This document shows, piece by piece, positions 45,697 to 55,019 of a stretch of 64,000 nucleotides of DNA. Each line of letters opens with the position of its first letter. The stretch's first letter is position 1. The DNA lies in NCBI GenBank assembly GCA_038400315.1, contig CP151667.1, positions 4,475,174-4,539,173 of the forward strand. The letters run 5' to 3'. Below the pieces are notes generated by a model. That model saw nothing but the letters and a program-made list of their open reading frames with translations. It was not told the DNA's origin and ran no database searches. A program made the translations under genes and the position numbers. Source of the stretch: Isosphaeraceae bacterium EP7 (GTDB lineage Bacteria > Planctomycetota > Planctomycetia > Isosphaerales > Isosphaeraceae).

Positions 45697-45759
45697 TCGA
45701 TCCATCAGCGGCCGGCCCGGGGTGGCAACGCCCCAAGGGTCTGCCGCGACGTGCCGCCA

Positions 45760-45802
45760 ACCGGGCGTGGCCGGGCCCTCACCGGGGCCTGCCACGCCCG
45801 GT
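45760..45802 (+). terminator. Hairpin after the octaheme cytochrome gene
   Basis: A 12-base perfect outer stem (ACCGGGCGTGGC and complement) encloses a second GGCCC/GGGCC-type pairing. It begins 63 bases after the cytochrome stop and ends before the first copper-protein gene. The following CGCTTTGCT is only weakly U-rich. Confidence 0.6.
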
Positions 45803-45897
45803 CGCTTTGCTAGCCTGGCTGAAATCGCGCCGTTTGCCGGCTTGGCGTCTAGAATGTCCGAATCAGGTCTCGAGTGAACTCTCCAGGAGAAGCCCCG

Positions 45898-46848
45898 ATG
45901 AGCCCGTCCGCGATGCGCAAATCCCTCGGCGCCGGCCTGAGCCTGGCCACCCTGCTGCTGCCGGTCATCGGTTGCGGCGGCGGCGCCCAGTCGGTCGACG
46001 ACGCCGTCCTCGTCTCGGCCCCCGAGGCCAAGACCGACGCCCCGGCTGCCCCCGCCGTCGGTGCTCCCGCCGCGCCCACCTCACCCGCCGCCGCCCCCAC
46101 CGCGACGCCTTCGGCCGCCGTCCCGTCGACCGCGCCTGCCCCCTCGGCGACCGCCGCCGCCGGCTTCGGCACACTCAAGGGCAAGGTCGTCCTGGGCGGC
46201 GCCGCGCCGACCCCCAAGATCCTGGTCACCAAGGGCGATGCCACGGTCAAGGACCCGAGCGTCTGCGCCAAGGAAGACATCAAGTCGGAGCGGCTGGTCC
46301 TCGGCAAGGACAACGGCGTCCGCTACGCCATCGTCTACATCCCCAAGCCCACCGCCGTCAGCCCCGAGGCCAAGTCGGCCGCCGAGACCGCCACGGTCGA
46401 CTTCGACCAGAAGGGTTGCACCTTCGTTCCCCACGTCGTGGGCGTGATGACCGGCTCCAAGATCAACATCAAGTCGAGCGACCCGGTCGGCCACAACGTC
46501 AACTCGAAGGTCCAGAACAACCCCTTGAATAGCGCCATCGCCGGCGGCTCCGAGGTCCCGTTCACCACCCAGGCCGCCGCCCGGGCCCCCGGCCAGGTCG
46601 TCTGCGACATCCACCCCTGGATGACCGCCTACTGGATGGTGACCGACAGCCCCTACATCACCGTCACCGACGCCGACGGCAACTTCGAGCTGAAGAACGT
46701 CCCGGCCGGCTCGCAGAAGGTGGTCGTCTGGCAGGAGGCCAAGGGCTTCGTCACCCCCAGCTCGGGCCAGGACATCGTCGTCGCCGCCAACGGCGAGACC
46801 AGCCAGGAATTCAAGATCGATCCGGGTGCCCTGAAGCCCGAGAATTGA
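45898..46848 (+). CDS. Secreted lipoprotein with predicted cupredoxin-type copper site (first copy)
   Basis: 316 residues from the ATG at 45898, with AGGAG eight bases upstream; a GTG eight codons earlier has no such site. Lipobox VIGC puts the lipidated Cys at 26. Residues 30-95 are an Ala/Pro linker. The rest matches the methylamine-utilization-like, carboxypeptidase-regulatory-type beta domain: GTLKGKVVLGG, CTFVPHVVGVMTGSKINI, GHNVNSK and CDIHPWMTAYWMV. Type 1 copper ligands are predicted as His199, Cys236, His239 and Met242. It probably accepts electrons from the octaheme protein; the second paralogue follows. Confidence 0.85.
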   Translation: MSPSAMRKSLGAGLSLATLLLPVIGCGGGAQSVDDAVLVSAPEAKTDAPAAPAVGAPAAPTSPAAAPTATPSAAVPSTAPAPSATAAAGFGTLKGKVVLGGAAPTPKILVTKGDATVKDPSVCAKEDIKSERLVLGKDNGVRYAIVYIPKPTAVSPEAKSAAETATVDFDQKGCTFVPHVVGVMTGSKINIKSSDPVGHNVNSKVQNNPLNSAIAGGSEVPFTTQAAARAPGQVVCDIHPWMTAYWMVTDSPYITVTDADGNFELKNVPAGSQKVVVWQEAKGFVTPSSGQDIVVAANGETSQEFKIDPGALKPEN

Positions 46849-46868
46849 TCGACGTATGACGCATGACT

Positions 46869-46917
46869 GATGAAAACGGCGTCGGCGACCCACTCGGTCG
46901 CCGACGCCGTTTTCATC
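46869..46917 (+). terminator. Strong intrinsic terminator between the two copper-protein genes
   Basis: Perfect 22-base stem (arms GATGAAAACGGCGTCGGCGA..., complement) with a five-base loop CACTC. It contains the TTTT of a U-tract in the descending arm (CCGTTTTCATC), typical of an overlapping A/U-flanked terminator that works in both directions. Confidence 0.85.
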
Positions 46918-47059
46918 TCGGCCCAAGCACGCTTCACCCGGCTTGCCGCCCCGTGTTATGCTCGAACCGGAGGGTTGCCACGCAGTCGTGCGTCTGACGA
47001 CCCCCACGCCAGGCCCCGCCCCCAACTTCCCACCGCGTCTGTTCGAGGTCGAGCCCGCC

Positions 47060-47908
47060 ATGAATCACGCCCGCTCGTCGGTTTCCAGCCTCCTTCGGAT
47101 CGGCGCCTGCCTGTCGGCGGCCCTGCTCCTGACGGCCTTCGCCGCGTTCGACTCGACCCGCGCCGTCGCCGCCCCGCCCGCCGCCGGCGCCCTGCTGCCG
47201 CTGGCCGGGGCCTCGGTCGGCCAGGCCGGCTTCGGCACCATCAAGGGCCGGCTCATCTGGAATGGCGCCGTGCCGGTTCCCAAGCCGCTCGCGACCGAGA
47301 AGGACCCCGAGGTCTGCGGCAAGCCCCCCATCTACGATCGTGGCTTCGCCGTCGACGCCAAGACCAAGGGGATCAAGCACGGGATCGCCTACCTGGTCGC
47401 CCCCAAGGGGAAGAACCCCGAGGCCGAAAAGGCGCTCTTGGCCAACGCCGCCACGGTCGTGGTCGACCAGAAGAACTGCGAGTTCATCCCGTACACGCTG
47501 GCGATGCACAAGGACCAGGCCCTGGACTTCAAGTCCAGCGACCCGGTCAATCACAACATCCGCTACACCGGATTCGCCAACGGCGGATTCAACCAGATGC
47601 TGGCCCCTAACGGCACGATCCAGCGTAAGCTCGTCGCCGAGAAGCGTGTCCTGCCGCTGGCCTGCGATATCCACCCCTGGATGAAGGGATTCGTGATGGT
47701 CCTCGACCACCCGTTCTTCGCCATCACGGGCGAGGACGGCTCGTTCGAGATCAAGGGTGTGCCCGCCGGCGCCCAGAACATCGTCGTCTGGCAGGACAAG
47801 GTCGGCTACGTCACGGCCGGCCTCGGCCGGGGCCAGGTCGTGAACGTCACGGCCGGAGCCACGGTCGACATCGGCGACGTCAAGCTCGACCCGGCCAAGG
47901 TCAAGTAA
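47060..47908 (+). CDS. Secreted protein with predicted cupredoxin-type copper site (second copy)
   Basis: 282 residues from the ATG at 47060. A signal peptide (about 1-36, ending AVAAPPA) has no lipobox, so this copy is predicted soluble in the periplasm, unlike the first. The beta domain is the same: GTIKGRLIWNGAVPVPK, CEFIPYTLAMHKDQALDF, NHNIRYTG and CDIHPWMKGFVMV. Predicted ligands are His165, Cys202, His205 and Met208. The C-terminal GEDGSFEIKGVPAGAQNIVVW mirrors the first copy. It is separated from the first gene by a strong terminator, so it likely has its own promoter in the 142-base gap. Confidence 0.85.
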   Translation: MNHARSSVSSLLRIGACLSAALLLTAFAAFDSTRAVAAPPAAGALLPLAGASVGQAGFGTIKGRLIWNGAVPVPKPLATEKDPEVCGKPPIYDRGFAVDAKTKGIKHGIAYLVAPKGKNPEAEKALLANAATVVVDQKNCEFIPYTLAMHKDQALDFKSSDPVNHNIRYTGFANGGFNQMLAPNGTIQRKLVAEKRVLPLACDIHPWMKGFVMVLDHPFFAITGEDGSFEIKGVPAGAQNIVVWQDKVGYVTAGLGRGQVVNVTAGATVDIGDVKLDPAKVK

Positions 47909-47985
47909 TCCGGCCTTTTTGAACGACCCCAATTCCCGGACCCGGCGGGCCGGCTCGCGCCACCTGCCGGGTGCTCGGAGGCACC

Positions 47986-48165
47986 TTGTCGCAAAATCGC
48001 TACGCCTTCGGCCGGTCGGTCCAGCTCGTCGGCCTGATGATCCTGCCGTTCGCGATCGTCTCCGAGCTGACCAACAATGTGGGGCTCGGTGTGTCGATGC
48101 TCATCGCCGGCGCCGGGGCGTTGATCTTTTATTTCGGCTATCTGATCCAGGGTCAGCCGAACTAG
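47986..48165 (+). CDS. Very small two-segment membrane protein
   Basis: 59 residues from a TTG start preceded by GGAG five bases upstream; a GTG five codons earlier is also possible. After MSQNRYAFGRSVQ two hydrophobic segments follow (LVGLMILPFAIVSEL and LGVSMLIAGAGALIFYFGYLI), joined by a short turn with Thr-Asn-Asn. No domain recognised. Its position 77 bases after the copper protein suggests an accessory subunit or stabiliser of the respiratory cluster, which is inference from context. Confidence 0.65.
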   Translation: MSQNRYAFGRSVQLVGLMILPFAIVSELTNNVGLGVSMLIAGAGALIFYFGYLIQGQPN

Positions 48166-48493
48166 AGCTTGCCTGTATCCGGGGCGTCTACGCCCGTCGG
48201 GAAGGCAGTTTGCGGCGGATTCGAGTCGGCTCCCATCGATTTTCTCCTCATGATTTGCTCGAAATCTTGCCGCGGTCCCCAATTTGCCTTGCCATTCGAT
48301 TTGCCCTGGCCTGCACAATGGCAGAAGTGGGACGATGCGAGCCCCGAAGGATGAGGATGAAGGCGAGCCCGCGTGGAGGCGACTGACGCTCTTCCGGGTG
48401 GGCGACCTCGATCTTGACGCTCGCCCTCGACTCCTTCGTCCAGCCACCGCCGATCAGACCTCTGTCGAGCCTCTCACTCGCGAGGAGGGCCGA
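48166..48493. other. Gap upstream of the propeller-protein gene
   Basis: A frame open from 48284 joins the large downstream gene but lacks a leader; it is best read as untranslated. The real start is set by GAGGAGGGC at 48482. Promoter region presumed; no hairpin seen. Confidence 0.35.
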
Positions 48494-51400
48494 ATGACGA
48501 TCGAGACCCGTACGGTAGGACGATCGATCCGCGCTGGCGGGCGGGCCTTCTCGGCGTGTCTGGCCGTCGTCTCGGCGATGATCGGAATGCATGCCGCGGC
48601 CCAGGAACCACACCGCGCGGGGCCCCCGTTCCGGGCCGACACCAGTCACTCGGCGACGACCCTGCTGCGTAGCGCCGCCTCGCACGCCAAGGACGCCCAC
48701 TGGGCCGAGGCGATCGACATCTACTTGAAGGTGATCCAGCAGTTCGGCGACAAGATGGCCGAGCTGCCCAAGGATGACCCGCTCTCCGACCCGACCGGCA
48801 CCGTCTCCCTGTCCGTCGATCTGCGGCACTTCTGCCAGCGGCGGATCGCCGAGCTGCCCCCCGAGGCCCGCGCGTTGTACCGTGCCAGGGTCGACGACCA
48901 GGCCGAGCGGTGGTACCGACAGGGTGCCGAGCAACGCGATTGGGCCCTGCTGCGTCGGGTGGTCGACCAGGGATTCTCAAGCTCATGGGGGGACGATGCG
49001 CTCGACCTCCTGGGCGACCTTGCCTACCAGGATGGCCGGTTCGCGGAGTCGCTTTCGTACTATCGCCAGCTTGTGCCCGACCGCGCCGAAGGCCCTCGCG
49101 GGCTGGTCCACCCCGACCCGAGCATCGACCTGGCGAAGGTCGCGGCGAAGAAGATTCTCTGCCGGGCGGCGATCGGCGAGGACGTCCCCGGACCGGCCGA
49201 CATCGAGGCGATGGCAAAGGCCTATCCCGATGCCAAGGGCCCACTGGCCGGCATCGACGGGCTGTTCGCAACGACCCTGACCGAGGCCCTTGCGCACGGG
49301 AACCTGGCCCCGCCGGCGCAGGCCGACGGCCGCTGGCCCACCTTCGCGGGGGCTCCCACCCGGACCAAGATCGCCGCGGGGCCGATCGACGTCGGCTCGT
49401 TCCAGTGGAAGATCGAGCTCGAGCCCCCGACCAGGCCGGGCGGGTCGCGCGGCGGGTTCAACCCGATGGTCAACCCGTCGATTTCCTCGGTCTCGCCGGA
49501 GCGGCTGCTGGCCTATCACCCGATCATCGTGGGCGATCAGGTCATCGTCCGCGATGACAAGCAGGTGGTGGCCTACAACCTGGGCGAGCGGCCCGCGGGC
49601 GAAGGGGGGAGCCGGGACGGCATTGTCCCCGTGGCCTGGAAGCATGAGAACCAGGCGGGTCAGTTCGTCCCGTCGGCCGCCCGCAGCTCGATCGGCGTGC
49701 CCAGGTTCACGCTCACGGCCGTCGGCGACCGGATCTTCGCGCGGCTCGGGCCCCCGGCCATGACCTCGATGAGCCGCATGCCGTCCACGCCCCCGTCCTC
49801 GATCGTGGCGCTGGACCGGGCCAGCGACGGCAAGCTGCTCTGGCGCCGACATGCGGCCGACCTCGACATGGCCAGGCGCGGCGGAGAAGGGGGCCGCAGC
49901 CCGACCTTCGAAGGCACGCCCGTCGCAGATACCCGGGGGGTCTACGTCGGCGTGACGGTCAACGATGTCGGCGGCCAGACCGCGGTGCACGTCGCCTGCC
50001 TCGACGCCGACACCGGGCAGACCCGATGGATTCGCTACGTGGGCGACTCGTCGGCCGACAACCCGTTCAACGGCATAGGGGGCATGGGCGGCATGGGGAT
50101 GAGCGGCCCCGGCGCCGAGCTGGGCCATCGCCTGCTGAGCCTCGACGGCTCGACGGTCTTTTACCAGACGAACTTGGGCGCGGTCACGGCGCTCGACGCC
50201 GAGACGGGCTCGATCCGCTGGGTCGCCGCCTACCACCGCCAGGAACGCCAGGCGGGCTCGGCCCCGGTGCGCGACCTGAACCCGGCGATCGTCCACGACG
50301 GCCTCGTGCTGGTCGCGCCCGAAGACTCCCCTTCAATCCTGGCCCTCGACGCGGCCACGGGCCGGCTCGTCTGGAAGACCGACCCGCTGCCGGAGGAGGT
50401 CCGCCTGACCCACCTGCTCGGTGTGGCCAAGGGACGCCTGATCGCCACCGGCGACGTGGTGATGTGGTTCGACATCAAGACGGGTAAGCGCCTGCACACG
50501 TTCCCGGACACCGCGCGGACCTATCAGGGGTTCGGCCGCGGGATCCTCGCCGGCGACCGCGTCTACTGGCCCACCCGCGGCGAGATCCAGGTGCTCGACC
50601 AGTCCAACGGCCTGCGCACCGAGCCGCCGATCAAGCTGATGGAAGACTTCCAGATCAACGGCGGCAACCTCGTCGCCGGCGACGGCTACCTGATCGTCAC
50701 CCAGGCCGATTCGATGGTCGTCTTCTGCCAGAACCGCCGTCTGATGCAGCGCTATCGCGAGGAGATCGTCAAGGCGCCCGAGAAGGCGTCCAACTACTAC
50801 CGCCTGGGCCGCGCCGCCGAGGCCGTCGGCGACGACGACGAGGCCCTGGCCAACCTGGCGCTGGCCGCCGATAAGGCCGGGCCGTCCGAGCAGATCGACG
50901 GCCAGCTTCTGGCGGGGATCGCCGGAGACCACAGGCATCGGCTGTTGATGAAGCTGGGCCGCAAGGCGCGAGACGCCAAAGACTGGGCCGTCGCCGCCGA
51001 TCGGTTCAGGGGGGCCGCCGCCGTCTCGCGGGTCGACCGCGATGCCCTGGCCGCAAGGCTGGAGCTGGCCGACGTCCAGGTCCGCAGCGACGAGCCCGCC
51101 CTCGCCGTCGGGACGCTTCAGGATGTCCTCAAGGACGAGCGGCAGCGGTTGGTGAGCGTCGCCCTGGCCGACGGACGCAGGACCGTCAGGGCTGACCTTC
51201 TCGTCGCCGATCGGCTGGCCGAGTTGCTCGCCGCCAAGGGGCAGGGGCTCTACGCCGAGTTCGACGCCAGGGCCGCCGACCTCTACGGGCGGGCGAAAGC
51301 CACGCTTCAGGCCAGGCCGCTCGAGGAGATCGCCTCGGCCTACCCGGTGGCCACGGTCATCCCGGACGTCTGGCTGACCCTGGCCGAGCTTCACGACGGC

Positions 51401-52933
51401 GCCGGCCGGCACGGCGACGCGGCACGCGCCTACAAGCACCTGCTGGACGCGACCCACGAGAATGAACTGAAAGGCCGGGCCCTCTGGGGGCTGGCCCGGG
51501 CCTACGAGGCTCAGAAGCTCTGGATCCCGGCTCGCGACGCCCTGGCCAGGCTCTCGCGGATGCCGGACGCCGCCTTCGAGGGCAAGGACCTGGCGGCGCT
51601 CGCCTCCTTGAGGCTCCAGTCCGATCCCTTCGACCGGCTGGTCTCCGGCGGTGGCGACTCCGAGCCGACCGTCCCCCTGAAGCGGACCTGGAGCCGGCCC
51701 GAGCAGGTCGGGCAATCCAGGTTGCTCGCCGCGGAGGGTGTCCCTCCCTCGTCGGACGCCGCGCGGATCTTCCTCGTCGAAGGGTCGAGGCTCGCCCCCA
51801 TCGAGATGCTCAGCGAACAGGCCTCCTGGTCGGTCGAGCTGAAGTCTGAGCCGCTCTGGGCGGGTTACCTGGCCGACCGCTTGGTCGTGGCCACGTCGCG
51901 TGGGCTCGTGGCGCTGGCCGTCGACACCGGCGTCGAGGCCTGGCGGCAGGAAGTTGCCGCCGAACCTGGGGGCAAAGGCGGCGCGAATCCGTTCGCCAGG
52001 CGCGACCGCGGCGACGGCCGGGGCGTGCCCGATCCCGGGCTGCTTCACGGCTTCCGCGTCGTGGGCGACCGGATCTACTGTCTGCGGGGCGAGTCGAGCC
52101 TGATGGCCTTCGACGGCGAGAATGGGCTGGTCGCCTGGACCTATTCCCCGGAAGGGGCGCGGATCAACCCGCACATGGCCGTCACCGCGCGGCACATCAT
52201 CCTGCAAGCCCGCTCGCCCAACGCGATCGACGTGCTGGACACCGAGAGCGGCCGACGGCTTTCGAGCTCGGCTCGTCCCGAGGACGAGGACTGGCTCCGC
52301 GACCCGCTCCCGCTGGACGATGATCGGCTGGCCCTGGTCCTGAACAAGCGCACGATCGCCCTGTTCGAGGTCGCCCGCGGCGAGATCGGCTGGAACTTCC
52401 GCGAGAGCGAAGTCCTGCCCGGCCGAGGCAGCCCCCGGATCCTGGGCGACGCCGAGCACCTGCTCGTGCTGCACGACGGCCTCCGCCTGATCCGGCTCGA
52501 CCCCAAGACCGGCAAGAAGCTCTGGGAATGCCCGCTCGGGGTGGACAACCTCAGCGAGCGGCCCGAGGCCATGGCGCTCGACGGCCTGAGGCTCTATGCG
52601 GCAACGGATAACGACCTGGTGGCGGTCTCGCTCGCGGACGGCAAGCGGGCTTGGCGGCGGACCCTCTCGGGGCCGAGGGCTCGCTGGTCGGTGGAGCTGG
52701 GCCGCAACGGCCTGGTCGCCTGGCCCACCCCGTCCGACGGCGAGCCGGGCGACCTGCCGGTGGTCTTCCGGTCGAGGTCCGACGGCGGCCTGCTCCAGCG
52801 GTTTGTCTTCCCGGTGACGAGCGGCGGCCTCGACGTCAGGCTGGCCACTCGCGGGGCGGTTATCGCCTCGTCGGGGGCCCTCTGGGCTCTCGGGGATCGC
52901 CGGACGATAGACGCGGCGGCGGCGCCGCGTTAG
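48494..52933 (+). CDS. Giant secreted protein with two PQQ-type beta-propellers and TPR-like helices
   Basis: 1479 residues from the ATG at 48494 with GAGGAGGGC seven bases upstream and a signal-like N-terminus (hydrophobic stretch about 17-36). Residues 50-120 are TPR-like. From about 290 to 760 there is a PQQ/BamB-type propeller with repeats such as [33 protein letters not shown] and TGRLVWKTD. Residues 770-1060 are helical TPR-like repeats. A second propeller lies at about 1075-1470 ([46 protein letters not shown]). PQQ binding as cofactor is not shown; the fold may serve protein contacts. The MoxR gene follows 91 bases later. Confidence 0.88.
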   Translation: MTIETRTVGRSIRAGGRAFSACLAVVSAMIGMHAAAQEPHRAGPPFRADTSHSATTLLRSAASHAKDAHWAEAIDIYLKVIQQFGDKMAELPKDDPLSDPTGTVSLSVDLRHFCQRRIAELPPEARALYRARVDDQAERWYRQGAEQRDWALLRRVVDQGFSSSWGDDALDLLGDLAYQDGRFAESLSYYRQLVPDRAEGPRGLVHPDPSIDLAKVAAKKILCRAAIGEDVPGPADIEAMAKAYPDAKGPLAGIDGLFATTLTEALAHGNLAPPAQADGRWPTFAGAPTRTKIAAGPIDVGSFQWKIELEPPTRPGGSRGGFNPMVNPSISSVSPERLLAYHPIIVGDQVIVRDDKQVVAYNLGERPAGEGGSRDGIVPVAWKHENQAGQFVPSAARSSIGVPRFTLTAVGDRIFARLGPPAMTSMSRMPSTPPSSIVALDRASDGKLLWRRHAADLDMARRGGEGGRSPTFEGTPVADTRGVYVGVTVNDVGGQTAVHVACLDADTGQTRWIRYVGDSSADNPFNGIGGMGGMGMSGPGAELGHRLLSLDGSTVFYQTNLGAVTALDAETGSIRWVAAYHRQERQAGSAPVRDLNPAIVHDGLVLVAPEDSPSILALDAATGRLVWKTDPLPEEVRLTHLLGVAKGRLIATGDVVMWFDIKTGKRLHTFPDTARTYQGFGRGILAGDRVYWPTRGEIQVLDQSNGLRTEPPIKLMEDFQINGGNLVAGDGYLIVTQADSMVVFCQNRRLMQRYREEIVKAPEKASNYYRLGRAAEAVGDDDEALANLALAADKAGPSEQIDGQLLAGIAGDHRHRLLMKLGRKARDAKDWAVAADRFRGAAAVSRVDRDALAARLELADVQVRSDEPALAVGTLQDVLKDERQRLVSVALADGRRTVRADLLVADRLAELLAAKGQGLYAEFDARAADLYGRAKATLQARPLEEIASAYPVATVIPDVWLTLAELHDGAGRHGDAARAYKHLLDATHENELKGRALWGLARAYEAQKLWIPARDALARLSRMPDAAFEGKDLAALASLRLQSDPFDRLVSGGGDSEPTVPLKRTWSRPEQVGQSRLLAAEGVPPSSDAARIFLVEGSRLAPIEMLSEQASWSVELKSEPLWAGYLADRLVVATSRGLVALAVDTGVEAWRQEVAAEPGGKGGANPFARRDRGDGRGVPDPGLLHGFRVVGDRIYCLRGESSLMAFDGENGLVAWTYSPEGARINPHMAVTARHIILQARSPNAIDVLDTESGRRLSSSARPEDEDWLRDPLPLDDDRLALVLNKRTIALFEVARGEIGWNFRESEVLPGRGSPRILGDAEHLLVLHDGLRLIRLDPKTGKKLWECPLGVDNLSERPEAMALDGLRLYAATDNDLVAVSLADGKRAWRRTLSGPRARWSVELGRNGLVAWPTPSDGEPGDLPVVFRSRSDGGLLQRFVFPVTSGGLDVRLATRGAVIASSGALWALGDRRTIDAAAAPR

Positions 52934-53024
52934 CTTGGAATCAGAGGCAGGCCGCGTCCCAACAGGGTTGCGGCCACGCCGCGACGCCCCGCGCGACGGG
53001 GCCGAATCGAGGGAGTGCCAGCCC

Positions 53025-54104
53025 GTGAGCGATGAATCCGCACCCGCGACACTCCCGCCCGACGACCTCGCCGCCGTCGAGCGGCTCAAGGACGCGTTCG
53101 AGAATCTCAAGGCCGAGATGGGCAAGGTCATCATCGGCCAGCAGTCGGTCCTCGAGGAGCTGCTCATCGCGGTCTTCGCCCGCGGCCACTGCCTGCTCAT
53201 GGGCGTGCCCGGCCTGGCCAAAACCCTGATGATCCACACCCTGGCCGACGCCCTGAACCTCAGCTACAACCGGATCCAGTTCACGCCCGACCTGATGCCG
53301 TCGGACATCACCGGCACCGAGGTCATCCAGGAAGACAAGGCGACCGGCGTCCGCCAGTTCAAGTTCCTCCGCGGGCCGATCTTCGCCAACATCATCCTGG
53401 CGGACGAGATCAACCGGACCCCGCCCAAGACCCAGGCCGCGCTGCTGGAAGCCATGCAGGAGCGGCAGGTCACCGTCGGCGGCGAGCGGCACCGGCTACC
53501 CGACCCCTTCTTCGTGCTGGCCACCCAGAACCCGATCGAGCAGGAAGGGACCTACCCCCTGCCCGAGGCCCAGCTCGACCGGTTCATGCTCAACATTGTC
53601 GTGGACTATCCCGAAGAAGAGGAAGAATTCCAGATCGTCCGGATGACCACGGCAAACCACAAGCCGTCGGTCTCCAAGGTGCTCTCCGGCACCGACATCC
53701 TGGAACTCCAGGACATCGTCCGCAAGGTGCCGGTGGCCGACCACGTCATCCGCTACGCCCTGCGGCTGACCCGCTCGACCAGGCGCGACAAGGGCGACGT
53801 CCCCGACTTCATCCGAGACTACGTGAGCTGGGGCGCCGGCCCGCGTGCCAGCCAGTACCTGGTGCTCGCCGCCAAGGCCCGCGCCGTGCTGAATGGCCGG
53901 TACTACGTCTCGACGGAGGACATCCGGTCGGTGGCCGGGCCCGTCCTGCGGCACCGGATCGTCACGAACTTCAACGCCGAGGCCGAGGGCCTGAAGCCCG
54001 ACGACATCGTCAAGCGGCTGATCAAGGCCATCCCCGTCGACGACCGCGAGGCCGAGCAAAGTGGAAGACTCCCAAAGATATTTAAATCCGCTAACGCTCG
54101 CTAA
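53025..54104 (+). CDS. MoxR-family AAA+ ATPase
   Basis: 359 residues from a GTG start with GGGAG nine bases upstream. Walker A-like GVPGLAKT (MoxR form), Walker [10 protein letters not shown], sensor 1 [10 protein letters not shown] and the arginine-finger segment DRFMLNIVV are all present, followed by the C-terminal lid. MoxR ATPases act as chaperones for maturation or insertion of metal-bearing and VWA-domain proteins. The downstream genes (DUF58 and BatA-like) are its standard partners, so it fits that cluster. The following gene overlaps it by 44 bases, which implies coupled translation. Confidence 0.95.
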   Translation: MSDESAPATLPPDDLAAVERLKDAFENLKAEMGKVIIGQQSVLEELLIAVFARGHCLLMGVPGLAKTLMIHTLADALNLSYNRIQFTPDLMPSDITGTEVIQEDKATGVRQFKFLRGPIFANIILADEINRTPPKTQAALLEAMQERQVTVGGERHRLPDPFFVLATQNPIEQEGTYPLPEAQLDRFMLNIVVDYPEEEEEFQIVRMTTANHKPSVSKVLSGTDILELQDIVRKVPVADHVIRYALRLTRSTRRDKGDVPDFIRDYVSWGAGPRASQYLVLAAKARAVLNGRYYVSTEDIRSVAGPVLRHRIVTNFNAEAEGLKPDDIVKRLIKAIPVDDREAEQSGRLPKIFKSANAR

Positions 54105-54960
54105 CCTCGAGGGCCTGGACCTCCAGGCCCGGATGGTCGTCGAGGGGTACGTCTCGGGCCTGCACGCCAGCCCGTACCACGGCTTCTCCGTCGAGTTCGC
54201 CGAGCATCGCGAATACGTCCCCGGCGACGACATCCGCCACGTCGACTGGAAGGTCTGGTCCAAGACCGACAAGCTCTACCTGAAGCAGTACGAGGAGGAG
54301 ACGAACCTCCTCACGTACTTGCTCCTGGATACGAGCGAGTCGATGGCTTATGCCTCGCCGGGCAACGTCAGCAAGCTGCGGTACGCCCAGTTCGTGGCCG
54401 CGTCGCTGGGCTACCTGGTGCTCCAGCAGCAGGACTCCGTCGGCCTGGCTACCTTCGACGAGACGATCCGCCGCTACCTCAAGCCATCGGGCACCCCGTC
54501 TCAGCTGAAGGAGCTGATCCACCTGATGGAGGTCGAGCCGGCCCGGCACAAGTCCGACGTGGGCTCGGTCTTCCATGACATCGCCGACCGGTTCAAGAAG
54601 CGCGGGGTGGTGGTCGTCCTGTCCGATCTGTTCGACGACCCCGCGCGGATCATCGCCGGCCTGCGCCACTTCCGCCACCGCCGCCACGAGGTCATCGTCT
54701 TCCACATCCTCGACCCCGCCGAGCTCGACTTCCCGTTCCGCGACACCACCCTGTTCAAGGGGCTCGAAGGCATGCCTGACGTGCTCACCGAGCCGCACTC
54801 GCTTCGCAAGGCGTACCAGGCCGAGCTGGGCGAGTTCCTCGACCAGCTGAAGCGAGGCTGCCGGATGGCCGACATCGACTACGTCCCTCTGAGGACCGAC
54901 CAGGACCTGGGCCTGAGCCTGTCGACCTACCTGGCCTCGCGCGGCCTCCGGACCCGTTGA
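54061..54960 (+). CDS. DUF58 protein with VWA-like fold
   Basis: 299 residues from a GTG start inside the MoxR gene (44-base overlap); family N-termini normally start just before the [19 protein letters not shown] segment, which supports this start. The DUF58 signature [20 protein letters not shown] and [20 protein letters not shown] is present, and the VWA metal site follows as LLLDTSESM (DxSxS). Such proteins are the usual partner of MoxR and are thought to help assemble membrane or cell-wall complexes. Next gene starts 59 bases later. Confidence 0.93.
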   Translation: MEDSQRYLNPLTLANLEGLDLQARMVVEGYVSGLHASPYHGFSVEFAEHREYVPGDDIRHVDWKVWSKTDKLYLKQYEEETNLLTYLLLDTSESMAYASPGNVSKLRYAQFVAASLGYLVLQQQDSVGLATFDETIRRYLKPSGTPSQLKELIHLMEVEPARHKSDVGSVFHDIADRFKKRGVVVVLSDLFDDPARIIAGLRHFRHRRHEVIVFHILDPAELDFPFRDTTLFKGLEGMPDVLTEPHSLRKAYQAELGEFLDQLKRGCRMADIDYVPLRTDQDLGLSLSTYLASRGLRTR

Positions 54961-55019
54961 CGACGACCGCCGACCGACCTCAGTCGAGATGACCCGGTCC
55001 CCTTCAGGAGTGCTGCACG

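Noticed and set aside
43942-45795. 617-codon minus-strand frame over the octaheme cytochrome
   Set aside because: Antisense shadow; no leader or family, while the plus strand carries heme motifs in the same region.
50333-53239. 968-codon minus-strand frame over the propeller gene and the start of moxR
   Set aside because: Antisense shadow of the propeller repeats; Pro/Gly/Asp-rich with no recognisable domain.
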